From Posidonia oceanica (taxonomy: Eukaryota > Streptophyta > Magnoliopsida > Alismatales > Posidoniaceae): DNA of 64,000 nt. A model generated the notes under the pieces. That model had not been told where the DNA came from, searched no databases, and saw only the letters and a program-made list of their open reading frames with translations. Below are positions 34,561-46,101 of this stretch, piece after piece. Position 1 is the stretch's first letter. The number at the start of each line of letters is the position of its first letter. The DNA lies in NCBI GenBank assembly GCA_037176725.1, contig JAZBRS010000044.1, positions 372,001 to 436,000 of the forward strand, written 5' to 3'. A program made the translations under genes and the position numbers.

Positions 34561-36960
34561 TGTGACCGTCTCGTTCGGTCACGACGGGTCTCACGCGCTG
34601 CCATAGCTCATGTGCGATCGGGCCGTGAGAGAGGGGGAAGCCGCGGTCAACAGTGAATCTGGGGAGAAAACTCGACTCGAAAACATCAGGAAACTGGCGA
34701 AGAATGCAAAGGAAAATAAATAAAAGACAAGGAGTCGCCACCTAATCTATTAAAACGGGAAGACTAGGAAAACCGTATGAAAACATGCGAGAAAACTCAA
34801 GTAATATGAAAACATGCCAATCCGATCCCAATGTATATGACACAAGGTCAATGCGATCCAGAGAAAGGATAAGGACTCCTGTTACGTACGGGGAAAGTGT
34901 TAGGCACCCCCGACACGCCCGAGTAATAGGTCTTTCTTGGCTTTTCCGCTCTTGTGTGGCAAATGTTGGCAAATAGATGCCGGTTTATGTTCGCCCTAAG
35001 GCGGTATGCAGGGTGCAATTATAAACCATGCAAAACTTAGCAAACCATGCTCGAAATGCCTAATTGAAGTCCAAAGCGCGGTAAAAAGGTGAAAATAGGT
35101 CGGGATGACAAAGTCAAGGCGCAAAACTTGAAAGCCACAGTTAAATCACATGCTGGAATGATTAAGCATGCCCTGGAAGCGAACAAATGCAAGAAATGAG
35201 GATCGAGTCGAAAATGGTGATTAAAAATTGTATGCAGCAGATTAAAGCGTTGGACGCTGAGATCACCAGTGTCCAACGTTGGACGCTGGGATCTTCAGCG
35301 TCCAACACCTGAAGTCTGATTTTGAAAACATGCAGGCAAACGCTGATAAATATTGATTTTAATGTCATGTAGCAACTGAGGATACATAGATCATGCTACA
35401 TGAACAAACAAGAAGCTAAAATGCAGAGAATCAAAACGTCAAGGATCGACAGTAAATCAAACAACGAACAGTAGCATTATATGCCTAGAATCCTGCGTCC
35501 AACATCCTGTGTCCAATGTTGGACGCAGGATACCCAGCGTCCAACGAGCCAAGCCAGATTAAGACAGAAAGAGCATTTGAAATAAAATGCATTTAGGAGA
35601 AGCAAAGTACTAAACCCAAGGCATAATATAGATATGTGTGTGCCAATGCATGCTCCATGCAATATGATCAGTAAACAAGTGATTTCATTGTGAAAGAAAA
35701 GATAAGCTAAAAGGGAACAGAGGCATTGGACGCTGGGATTGGCAGCATCCTATGTTGGACGCACCATTTCCCGCGTCCAACACTCTGAACCGGATTCAAA
35801 CAGAAATGCAGTGGAGTTAACATGCATTTTAAAAGAAATGAAATATGAGATTACAATGTAAGTGGATGCATGTGCGAGAAGTGTAAGCACAATGATTCAG
35901 ACCTCAACAAACGTTTTAATCTACTTGCAAAAGAAAGGAAGCAGCAAATGAACAATAGAGACGTTGGACGTTGGGAATGGTAGCGTCCTACGTTCGACGC
36001 ACCAGCTCCAGCGTCCAACACATCGGGATGCTTTAGATCATGCACAGGCAATCAAATCGATTGAAATCTAAAATTAGCTAGCTAATAAGCAAGAGCATGC
36101 AATAACGATCACACACATGCATTTTACGCTAGAAATAGTTGAGTGGTTTGCTCTACCTGCCTCCTCCCTCTTGCCGTCGGAATCCATGGCTTTTCTGGCC
36201 ACTGTAGCGGCCGGAAAGCCATGAAGCCCGACTATGGAGCTTTGTGAGGGCGAGGGAGGAGTGAGGAGCTAAGGAGGAGGAGGTGTCTACCTGTAATTCG
36301 CACTGGAGATGTCGTGGCGTGGATGTGTGTGGCCGGTTGGAGTCGTCGGACGGTGGGTGCTTGACGAGCTCGGAGAGTGGTCTGGAGGCTGGGGAAATGT
36401 GCGGGAAACTCTAGTTCGCTCTGGGGAACACTCCTGATCGCACAAAGGAGGCTGGGAGGTTGTGGTTTGCTCTCAATTTCCTCTGAATTCCATCTGCACC
36501 TTGTTTCTATTGCTAAATGGGTTTGTTTTGTTTGGTCAAGCTTGCTAGGCTGCTCAGGTGGCAGGGCATGGTGGGGGTGTCTTGGCAAGGTGTGGAGGCA
36601 TGGAGGGGAGATCGTGGGAAGTTGTCAGAGGCCATAGAAGTCAAATGGAGGTCGTGGGTGCTCTGGTTTTTGTCTTAGTGTGTTGGACACTTACTTGGGT
36701 GCGTCCAACGTTGGACACTGGCTCGTGCAGCATCCAACACTCCAAAGAGGTTTTGGGTCATTGTTTATGAGATTTTGGCTTGGGTTGGCTTAGGTTAAGT
36801 CTTAGGATTGTTTTGGGCTTAGGGTTAGGTAGTGTTTAGGTGTGTTTGGGTAGGTTTGAGGGTTTAGGTGTAGGTTTGGGGTCGGGTCCTCCAGACCATA
36901 ATCCGAGCAAGCCTCTAGAGGAATCCGTTGACGTCCAATCGTCAAAACGCGGTGTCTATA
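34561..36960 (-). mobile_element. Solo LTR (2400 bp), reverse orientation, inside the E3 5' LTR
   Basis: On the minus strand it starts TATAGACACC and ends GACGGTCACA, like the E1 3' LTR. TSD GAGAG at 34556-34560 and 36961-36965. The matching site in the 3' LTR of E3 is uninterrupted (TTGGAGAGCAACTCG near 47873), a direct empty-site proof. It contains the conserved hairpin (34889-34912), GGAGTCGCCA (34731-34740) and repeated palindromes (35249-36739). No gene. Confidence 0.92.
35249..36739. repeat. Dispersed GTTGGACGC palindrome pairs, about 238-bp spacing
   Basis: Five copies of a paired dyad built from GTTGGACGCTG...CAGCGTCCAAC: 35249-35306, 35492-35545, 35725-35790, 35963-36019 and 36682-36739. 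The second dyads start at 35278, 35518, 35754, 35992 and 36710, giving spacings of 240, 236, 238 and 718 (close to 3 x 239). The intervening text also shares short words after the dyads, so this looks like an old tandem repeat of about 238 bp. Confidence 0.72.
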
Positions 36961-37620
36961 GAGAGCAACCTGATGAGCGTATTGTATGCACGTATTGGAT
37001 GCTCGTTTTTAGCAGAATCCAGATAGTGAACAAAGCTTCTGTTTGTCGCTTTGTTTGACGTCTGCTTAGCTTGTTTGGCTCGGATCTTGTTTCCCCAACT
37101 TGTTTATGGCTGCATCATAACATCATGGCTTCAACTATCCATTTTAGCATAATTTTACTAAGCGTTTCATGGTTTATAAAAGCATGGCATTACCGCTCTC
37201 GGGCGAACATTAACCGGCATTCAATTGCCGACATCCCCACACATGCAAGAAAAAAGCCTAGAAAGACCGATTCTCGGGCGTATGGGGGTGCCTAACCCCT
37301 TCCCCAAGCATAACAGGAGTCCTTACCATTTCTCTAGCCTGTAATGATCATTTTGCCCTTGTCCATTAGCACGAGTCATACTTTTGCATAACATTGCACG
37401 CATTTGCATGTTTTATTTCATGCTTTCCCTTGGGTTTTCCTCGTCTTCCGACTTAATAGACTAGGTGGCGATTCCCTTTTCCTTATCCATTCGTTTTCTT
37501 CGCTGTTTTCCGATGTTTTCGAGTCGAGTTTCCTTCCTCGGATCCACCATTCAACCGTGACCCTTTATCAGTCGACGCGCGCCCGTGCACCGGCACCATT
37601 GGGGATGGTCATAAGGATAG

Positions 37621-37639
37621 TGGTGACTCCGCTGGGGAT
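37621..37639 (+). other. E3 primer-binding site
   Basis: TGGTGACTCCGCTGGGGAT begins 1-2 nt after the 5' LTR end. It starts with TGG, as needed to pair with a tRNA CCA end, and resembles the TGGCGACTCCGCTGGGGA-type site of Tat/Ogre elements. I do not assign the tRNA with certainty. Confidence 0.75.
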
Positions 37640-38567
37640 GCAAGACTCTGGCTTTTGCATCGGCTTTTCGATTGCATGGATTTTGCATTTTTGCTTGCCT
37701 TTATGCTTATGCACGCTTTAATTCTTACTCAATGCCTTGCTTATATGCCTTATGAGTGGTGAATGCTTGCTTTTACACATATGCTACGCCACCACATGCA
37801 CATGCCATGATATACATGCCTTTTGATGTGATGTATGTTTCCTTTCACCATCATGCACACAACACTTGCACTTGCCTTTTGCTTGATGTGTGATTGATCA
37901 CATGCCATGACTTGATGTCTCTTTCCCCTTTTGCATATGCCATGCCTAGGATATTAGAGACATACTTGCTATCCCTTTGGCTTAATTTTAAAAGCTGCAA
38001 ATAAAGCCAAACAATAAAACTTAAGCATAACTAGTGCCAAAACTTGCAATTTTCCCCCTTTGGCTAAATAAAATGCAATTAAAAAGAATTAGAGCATATC
38101 TACATGATTGAGCATCCTAGAAAGTATGCATCTTCTCATCTCTAAGTCCACCTACCAGACTGAGAAGGGCAGTCCTGGTCCCTTGTTCCATTGCTTTGGC
38201 ATGGGGCGAGTAGGTCGGTCTGTCCCCCCTTGTCCAGGGTCGCGTCGGTGTCAGTATAGAGGGTACAACCCATACTTTGGCAGGGTCGAGGCTCCTAGCA
38301 CACCACCATCACTACTTGAGCTTTGGCTAGGATTTAGATGGGGACCTACGTTTTGACCTAAGTCGATAAACCTGTACCCATGTGAGCTTGTCTGAGTACA
38401 CAACCTACTCAAGACAAACATGGTGAGAGAGTGCATACTAGGATACTCATCTGCATGTGTGCCATTCATACCACCATAACAACTTGCATTGCATCCCTAT
38501 CTAGGTCCTGACCTAATTTTGTTTTGCCTGTCTACAGGTAGGTGCGGGGTCCTTAGCCGGAGCTCGA
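37640..38567 (+). other. E3 5' leader
   Basis: Non-coding, rich in TTGC/ATGC, reaching to the gag start. TGTCTACAG followed by GTAGGTGCG at about 38532-38548 could be a splice acceptor or donor, but this is not supported further. Confidence 0.5.
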
Positions 38568-40972
38568 GTGTCTCTATCACAGGCAGCTCCCCGTGGTCCC
38601 CCTCTCTTTCTGGGTTGTTCGTCGCCTTCGACGATAGCTCGTCCTAGGACTCGTGCATCTTCTTTTCACCACAGCCCTATCCTTACCCGCTCGTGGTCAG
38701 CCATGGCCCAGCATGCCAGTGAGCCTCTTGCTTCTGCTGCCTTGGAGGAGATCTCGGTTTCGGTTTCTCCTACTTCTGCAGCTTCTCCTTCTCTCCATGC
38801 ATTCTATTTTAGGATGCATGATGATCCTTTGCTTACTCCGGGACGACCGCCGGTCATAGTCGATTCAGAGCCCATCATCGATTCTGTCACCGTGACCGCC
38901 ACTTGGGCTCTGGATACCCCGCCTCTCGCCAATTCCTCGGGCCTTGTTGTCTCAGAAATTCAGCCGGCTGCGGTAGGGTCTGCCCCTTCCGGCTCTTCTG
39001 CTCTCGTGCCCCCTTCAGCAACTATTCCTTTGCATCCTGGCTCATCGACCGACAAGTCCTCTGTCATGCAGGCGCAGCATTTGTTGGCTATGGCCCAGAG
39101 GTTGCGAGGCATGGCTCTTTCTTTTGACACTGCTTCTTCGCTTCCTCCTTTTCTGACCCCTAAGGTTTCGGTGCAGCCTACTTCAGCTTTGCAGGCTCAC
39201 CCCACTGCACTTCCGCCCATACCATCGCCCTAGCTCCTCATAGCTTCAGCGATGGGGGTGCCTTTCCTGCCTCCTGCACTTGCACAGTACTATGCACAGC
39301 ATGCAACTCTGTCACCTGGTGGCTAGTCTCCCAGATTGGCAGGAGCACAGCATCTCCTAAGCCCGTTGCCTAAAACTGTACCGGTGCAACAGCTGCTGCT
39401 CCCACACACTGCACAATACATTGCACAGCATGCTATCTACTCAACCCCCATGCATCAGCAGATTCAGGCTCTAGCACGCATGTCACCACACTCTGCACCC
39501 TCACATGGGTATACTAGCCCTCACGCCTCGACACCAGGTGGTGTGATTTTTGATCTGGAGGAGTGCATTTGCACGACACATACAACATACGCGACACCTG
39601 CCTTAGCTGCACTAGTCTCAATAGCAGTGACTTCAGACGCCCTCCTAGCCAGGATGGGTGATCTAGAGAGAGCACTTCGTCAAGTGCAAAGCCAAGACTG
39701 CCAGTACTACCAATTCCGGGACCTCTGCGACTTTCTAGAGGCGACACTCCCAGTGAAATTTCGTATCCCGGAATTCGATAAATACAGTGGTAATGGCTGC
39801 CCAATCTCCCACCTGATGGCATACTGCAGCGACCTCGTCCAGCTTCAGGCTGACGACAGGCTGCTGATACGTTTGTTCCAGAAGAGTCTGATGGGGCCCG
39901 CACTCAAGTGGTTTACATCCCTCGACATGGCCGTCATCAAGACTTGGGACGACCTTTCCCAGACGTTCCTGGAGCAATATTCCTTCAACCTTGACTTGAT
40001 CCCCAAGCGCGAGGATCTTGTCGCAATTCGGTAACCATTCGGTGAGTACGTCGGCCATTGGCGCACCCTAGCCTCCCAGGTCAAAGATAGACCATCGGAT
40101 GAGGAGTCTATCGAGATCATCATCAGGGGAGCCCAGCTAGCGACTGGGGCTTTACTCTGCCTGCAACCCCTCACTAGTTTTGCATTGCTGATCTGGGCTG
40201 CACTCGTGTGGAAAGCTAGCTGTGGAGTGGAAACTTCTCTGCACTCTCTACGTTCGCAAAGCAAGCTTCTGCTTGCAACAACAGCAACAACAGCCACAAT
40301 AGCAACAATAGCAGCGGCAACAAAGGCTACAGCGGCTCAGACGTCAGCTATTACAAAAAGCCTACCGTTGCTTGCATCAATTCTCCTGTAGAGCCTGCCC
40401 TCATAGCCAGCTAGCCTGGCTCACCTCAGCCTGCATCTGCACCAAGCATTCCACACACTACACAGAGCACCGCCACCGTCGAGCCAGTGTATCACGTCGC
40501 GCTGGCTCGGCAAGGACAGCAACCCGAGCAAAGACGAGGCTGCCGCCTTGAGAGCAATTACACCCCACTTAGTGAACCACTGAGCACCGTCTTTCCTCAG
40601 GTTGTGTCACTTTTGAGGCTCCCAGAAACTCATCCGCCACCGAACCCACTTCCGCGGTGGTATGACATGAGTGCATACTGTGATTATCATCGAGCCACGG
40701 GGCACTCGACTGATAATTGCCACACTTTTCGGGACGTCATTCAAAACCTGATTGACAATGGAGTTCTCGTTGTCAGTCCACAGGAGGCAGCACACACACC
40801 CGCACCTGCACACCCTAGCATAGCTAGCCTGTCCTCACCCAAGCCTGTAAGCTCCGAGGATGCTGGGACCTCAGGGGTCTATCTTCTTGCTCTCGTCCTT
40901 GCTGTTTCCAACCCTTCCTCGATGGATCCCTCCGATCTCAACGATATGATCCTTTCCCCTGCTTCTTCCTAG
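38568..40972 (+). pseudogene. gag: E3 gag: capsid domain and zinc-knuckle-like motif
   Basis: The start at 38568 (MSLSQAAPRGPP) is the first Met of a Ser/Pro-rich region. In the same frame is a retrotransposon-gag domain: LPVKFRIPEFDKYSGNG, PISHLMAYCSDL, FQKSLMGPALKWFTSLD, TWDDLSQTFLEQYSFNLD. After a frameshift between about 40035 and 40487 a knuckle-like motif, CDYHRATGHSTDNCHTFRD, ends the protein at about 40970. Stops at 39231, near 39325 and at 40032. A CAA/CAG-rich stretch lies at about 40270-40340. Gag of this class packages RNA. No pol follows. Confidence 0.85.
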
Positions 40973-42552
40973 CTTTGCCCACGGGGGGCCAGACCAAGAG
41001 TCTGCCTGTCTGCCTAGCACCGGCCCAACCTGCAAGTGCAAACACCCTGGATTCCAACAGGAGGCACAAATCAGCAACAACACAGATCAGCAGCAGTTCC
41101 AGGAATCCCAGCAGTCTCAACCAACCATAGCAGTACTGCCAGAGCAACCAACAGCAGCAAGCAGCTGACAAAGGGGACCAGTTCTGTATCCTTTTGCCTA
41201 TTTCCCTTTTGCATTCCTTTTCTTTCAAAAAAATAGAAAGAAGAAGCAAAAATACAAAAAATCAAAAAGCAAAAGAAAAAAAAAATAGAAAACTATAAAA
41301 CAGCAAAAACACCTTACATGCCAACACTGCCTGATGACGAAAATCGAAAAAGCAAGCCTGCTGGAAGGAGAGAGACATCCCTTCTCAACCGACACTACCT
41401 AGATGACTAGGTAGGTGAGGAAGCCACCACCCACTAAGAGTAGGACGAAGTGTCCAAACTCCGTACGGGGCCTGCACCTCCTAGAGGGAGAGAATATGAT
41501 AGGCCAACTGAGAGAGTGAGCCTAAAAAATATACATATTCGCATGGACATAAAAGAAAATATGCAGACAGAAGGCGAAGACAGAAGTGAGCCCAAGAGAG
41601 GGACACACGGCGTGGCCTTATCCCTACCACACCTTGGAGAGGAGTCGGAGCATGTGCCTGGGCAACCCACATCTCCAAAGGGACTAGCCACCCTTTCCTG
41701 CAACAAAAGCCTCCAGTCCAGACCAAGCGCCTATTACCTCCAAGTCAGGGATAATGCAAACCATAGCGTCGATGAGGGAGCAAAAAAGAAAAGAAATCTC
41801 TAAAGAGCAGGTGTGGGGTGCAAAAGAGTTTGGCATGGAGCCTGATCCATCATCCACTGAGAGCTTGAGTGCCACAACCCACCAAGGGGAGCCACCTACA
41901 GCTTGTGAGTCCTAGTAGGGTCTATTGAGTCGAGGACGTCCACCTCCATTTAAGCAGGCATGAATGCTTTCCAGCATAACTGAGGGCAGATAAATAAAAA
42001 TCACCTCTTAATCAACCAACTTGCTTGACCCTTATGCGTAACCCTGTAGGATCCACTCCAGCATTTCCGGCCAGGGGCTTGATAGATACTTCCCGATCAG
42101 AGCACATACATCAGAGCACTCTCAGAGCGAGCCTGCTACAACCAACAACACAAACCTTGCATCCTCCATCAGGAATAGACCCGCTACACCCAACGCAGAA
42201 CTGCAAGTCCAGAATAGCACTTCGGACACTCAATGCCCCGCAAGCATCGGACGCAGACAGCGAGCACTAGCAAGCAACGACAGCATTCTCTATGCAATTA
42301 GCAACTAGTGTGCCTACCCTCAGAGGCGAACATGGGCAAAACAGGCATCATCCAGTGCCTCAGCCAGCACACAGCAGCAACGGTCTAGGAGCACCTGCAG
42401 ATCAGACTCCTTGGTAGACTTCTTCCGGCTAAACCAGCCAACTTGGCCCCCCTTGCATTCGCATCTCCCTTCGTCTCGTTCGCCCGCAAGGCAAACCTAT
42501 CTACGTCCTGATACCAAGGGCATCTTGTCTGCCTTTTGGCATCGCCTTGCCA
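40973..42552 (+). other. E3 3' UTR, first part
   Basis: No gene. It holds Gln-codon-like CAGCAA stretches (41080-41160), an A-rich run (41220-41310) and the block CTGATGACGAAAATCG (41331-41346), which matches E1 at about 5478. Around 42400-42540 it carries CTGATACCAAGGGCATCTTG, a half copy of the double-stem cassette. Confidence 0.6.
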
Positions 42553-44712
42553 TCCAACTCTGCGTTTTGTCACCGACTGCGTCTCGGTAGATAGAATCAC
42601 CATCCTGCTCCGCGGTTTGTCTCCGGTTGCATCCCGGATGACAAATTTGCTATCCTTGCTCTGCGATTTGTCGCCGACTGCATCTCGCTCGACAAATTCG
42701 TTATCCTTGCTCTGTGATTTGTCACCGACTGTATCTCAATCAACAAATTCGCTATCCTTGCTCTGCGATTTGTCTCCAACTGCATCTTGGTCGACAAATT
42801 TGCTATTCTTGCTCTGCGATTTGTCGTCGACTGCATCTTGGTTGACAAATTCGCTATCCTTGCTCTAAGATTCATCGCCAACTACATCTCGGTCGACAAA
42901 TTCACTATCCTGCTCCACGGTTTGTCTCCGGTTGCGTCCCAGATGACAAATTCGCTATCCTTGCTCTACGATTTGTCGCCGACTGCATCTCGATCGACAA
43001 ATTCGCTATTCTTGCTCTGCGATTTGTCGCCGACTGCATTTTGGTCGACAAATTCACTATCCTGCTTTGCGATTTGTCGCCGACTGCATCTCGGTCGACA
43101 AATTCGCTATCCTACTCCGTGGTTTGTCTCCGGTTGCGTCCTAGATGACAAATTCGCTATCTAGCTCTGCGTTTTGTCACCGACTGCGTCTCGGTGGACA
43201 AAATCGCTATCCAGCTCCCCATTTTGTCGCCGACTGCGTCTTAGTAGACAAAATCGCTATTCGGCTCTGCATTTTGTCATCGATTGCGTCTCAGTGGACA
43301 AAATCGCTATTCGGCTCTGCTTTTTGTCACTGACTGCGTCTCGGTAGACAAAATCGCTATCCAGCTCTACGTTTTGTTACCGACTATGTCTTGGTAGACA
43401 AAATCGCCTTTCAACTCTCCATTTTGTCACTGACTGTGTCTCAATAGACAAAATCACTATTCAGCTTTGTGTCTTGTCACTGACTGCGTCTCGGTAGACA
43501 AAATCGCTATCCAGCTCCACGTTTTGTCACTGAATGCATCTCGGTAGACAACTTCACTATCCAGCTTTGTGTTTTGTCACCGATTGTGTCTCGGTGGACA
43601 AATTCGCTATCCAGCTCTGCGTTTTGTCACCGACTGCGTCTCGATAGACAAAATCGCTAACCTACTTTGTGTTTTGTCACCGACTGCGTCTCGGTAGACA
43701 AATTCGCTATCCTGCTCCGCGTTTTGTCACCGACCGCATCTCGGTAGACAAATTCGCTATCCTGCTCTGCATTTTGTCATTGACTGCGTCTCGGTAGACA
43801 AATTCACCATTCAGCTCTGCGTTTTGTCACCAACTGCGTCTTCGTAGACAAAATCGCTATTCAGCTTCGCGTTTTGTCACCGACTGCATCTCTGTAAACA
43901 AATTCACTATCCAGCTCTGCATTTTGTCACAGACTGTGTCTCGGTAGACAAAATCACTATCCAGCTTTGCATTTTGTCACCGACTACATCTCGATAGACA
44001 AAATCGCTATCCTGCTCCGCGTTTTGTCATCGACTGCGTCACGGTAGACAAAATCGTTATCTTGCTCCACGTTTTGTCACCGACTGCATCTCGGTAGACA
44101 AATTTGCTATCCTTCTCCGCGTTTTGTCACCGATTGTGTCTCAGTAGACAAATTCACTATCCTGCTCCTCGTTTTGTCACCGACTGCGTCTTGGTAGACA
44201 AATTCGCTATTCAGCTCTGCGTTTTGTCACCGACTGTGTCTTGGTAGACAAAATCGCTATTCAGCTTTGCGTTTTGTCACTGATTGCATCTTGGTAGACA
44301 AAATCGCTATTTAGCTTTGTGTTTTGTCACCGACTGCGTCTCGGAAGACAAAATTGCTATCTAGCTCTGTGTTTTGTCATCGACTGCGTCTCGGTAGACA
44401 AAATTGCTATCCAGCTCTGCCTTTTGTCACCGACTACGTCTTGGTAGACAAAATCGCAATCCAGATCCATGTTTTGTCATCGATTGCATCTCAGTGGACA
44501 AATTCGCTATCCAGCTCTGTGTTTTTTCACCCACTGCGTCTCGGTAGACAAAATCGCTATCCTGCTCAGCTTTTTGTCATCGACTGCATCTCGTTAGGCA
44601 AATTCGTTATCCAGCCCTGCGGTTTGTCGCCGATCGCATCTCAATCGACAAATTCACTAATCTACCCTGCGTCCTTGTCACCGACAGCGTCTCAGTTGAC
44701 AGGTTCGCCCCC
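42553..44712 (+). repeat. 50-bp tandem array of hairpin monomers in the E3 3' UTR (about 43 copies)
   Basis: The unit is about GTTTTGTCACCGACTGCGTC plus TCGGTAGACAAAATCGCTAT plus CCAGCTCTGC. Spacing is 50 bp (for example from 43321 to 43371 to 43421). Each unit has a dyad TTGTCACCGA...TCGGTAGACAA with a CTGCGTC loop. Some units change both stem sides together. It is the positional counterpart of the E1 array but unrelated in sequence. Frames through it are artefacts. Confidence 0.92.
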
Positions 44713-45640
44713 TGCCTTGCACCAGTTTGCTTTCCGATCGGCTTGGCAGCTCTAACTGCTTGGCTGGCACCTGTCATACTGTCTAGCCTTTCTCTCGGTA
44801 CCAGGAGTGTTTCAGCCACCCTCTGGTATCATCTACCTGATACCAGGGGCATATTTCTGTTGCCTTTGGTATCGTGCCCTCATCTCCCCAGGTTGGCAGC
44901 CCTAACTGCCTAGATGACCTCCATCAAAGTGTCTGCCCAGGCTGGCAGCCCTAACTGCTCAGTTGACATCTGCCATAGTGTCTTCTTGCCCTAGATCCTC
45001 GCTCTAGGTGGACGAGGTCCAGTTTGCCCATTTTGTCTGGGCTGGCAGCCCAAACTGCCCAGGTGACAACTGTTAAACTGTTTGGCTCTCTTCCCGATGC
45101 CAAGAGAGTTTAAGCCACCCCTGGTATCATTATCCTGATACCAGGAGCATCTTTTTGGTTGCCCTTGGTATCGTGCTCTCTTCTTGTGCAGGCTGGTAAC
45201 CCAAACTACCCAGACGACATCTGTCATAATGCCTGGCATTTTCCTTTTTCACGGGCTAATAGCCCTAACTATCCGGTGATAGGTCTGTCAACTTATCACC
45301 GGGCTAATAACCTTAACTATCCGACGATGAGTCCGTCAACTTATCACACACCTCATCATTGCATTCCGTCACATAGCATAATATTGCATCGCATAGCATC
45401 TTATCGCATGTCATTGCATCTCATCACATGCCACCACGCACTTCGCATATATCCCCAGTAGAGTCAGCACTAGCATTGCATGGCATCGCATTACGATGTA
45501 TATATGCCGCGTCACCGCAAGCCATCACATTAGCATTGCAATTGTATTGCATTACACCGCATTCTCATTACGCTAACATACTCCATGCGGCCACCACACC
45601 AACTCCCGCATTCCGCACCTACTTCCACATCACATACACG

Positions 45641-45886
45641 GCATCTACATCGCCTTCGTTTGAGCCGTACACCACTCGACGAGTGGCACCCCGCGTTTGA
45701 GCCATACACTGCTCTACGCACCGCATCTGCATCGCCTTCGTTTGAGCTATACACCGCTCAGCGAGTGGCACCCCGCCTTTGAGCCATACATCGCTCAGGA
45801 CACCGCATCGGCATCGCCTTCGCTTGAGCCGTACACCGCTCGACGAATGGCACCCCGCGCTTGAGCCATACACTGCTCATCGCACA
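45641..45886 (+). repeat. 82-bp tandem repeat, three copies
   Basis: Units start at 45641, 45723 and 45805, each with CATCGCCTTCGYTTGAGC. Each has a dyad: CCACTC-GAC-GAGTGG in the first, CCGCTC-AGC-GAGTGG in the second and CCGCTC-GAC-GAATGG in the third. The last two are weaker through G:U pairs. Confidence 0.85.
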
Positions 45887-46062
45887 GCATTGCATCACTC
45901 GCATCAACATCGCACACGCATGCATCGCCCACATCCCCCCAACGGAGTTTAGCGCAATGTGCATTAGCATAAACATCACACCGGCATTAGCATTCCACCA
46001 GTATTGTACAATCTGCATTAGCATCGCACTAGTGTCTGCATCTGCATTTGCATTGCGGCAGA

Positions 46063-46101
46063 GAGTCACGACCTTCGGTGCATCCGCCGAATAAGTGACT
46101 T
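46063..46101 (+). other. PPT-proximal two-stem hairpin with TGCATCCG loop (E3 copy)
   Basis: Outer stem GAGTCA (46063-46068) with TGACTT (46096-46101). Inner stem TTCGG (46074-46078) with CCGAA (46087-46091). Loop TGCATCCG (46079-46086). Counterpart of 25276-25314 in E1. Confidence 0.6.

Larger units (their letters stand above)
32883..37619 (+). repeat. E3 5' LTR (about 2332 bp plus a 2405-bp nested insertion)
   Basis: Starts TTTAGACACCCC (a variant of TGTAGACACC) and ends CATAAGGATA. It aligns by eye with the 3' LTR at 46204-48528, broken only by the solo LTR at 34561-36960. It contains a C-rich block (about 33180-34020), the conserved hairpin (37281-37305) and TGGCGATTCC (37465-37474). A Pro-rich frame at 33424-33915 is not conserved intact in the other LTR, so I do not call it a gene. 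Confidence 0.9.

Noticed and set aside
34561..36960. A host gene with promoter in the E3 5' LTR
   Set aside because: The ends are TATAGACACC/GGTCACA on the minus strand with TSD GAGAG, and the empty site exists in the other LTR. It is a solo LTR.
42553..44712. CRISPR-like or coding repeat
   Set aside because: The 50-bp monomers are head-to-tail with no unique spacers. Open frames in it arise from repetition.
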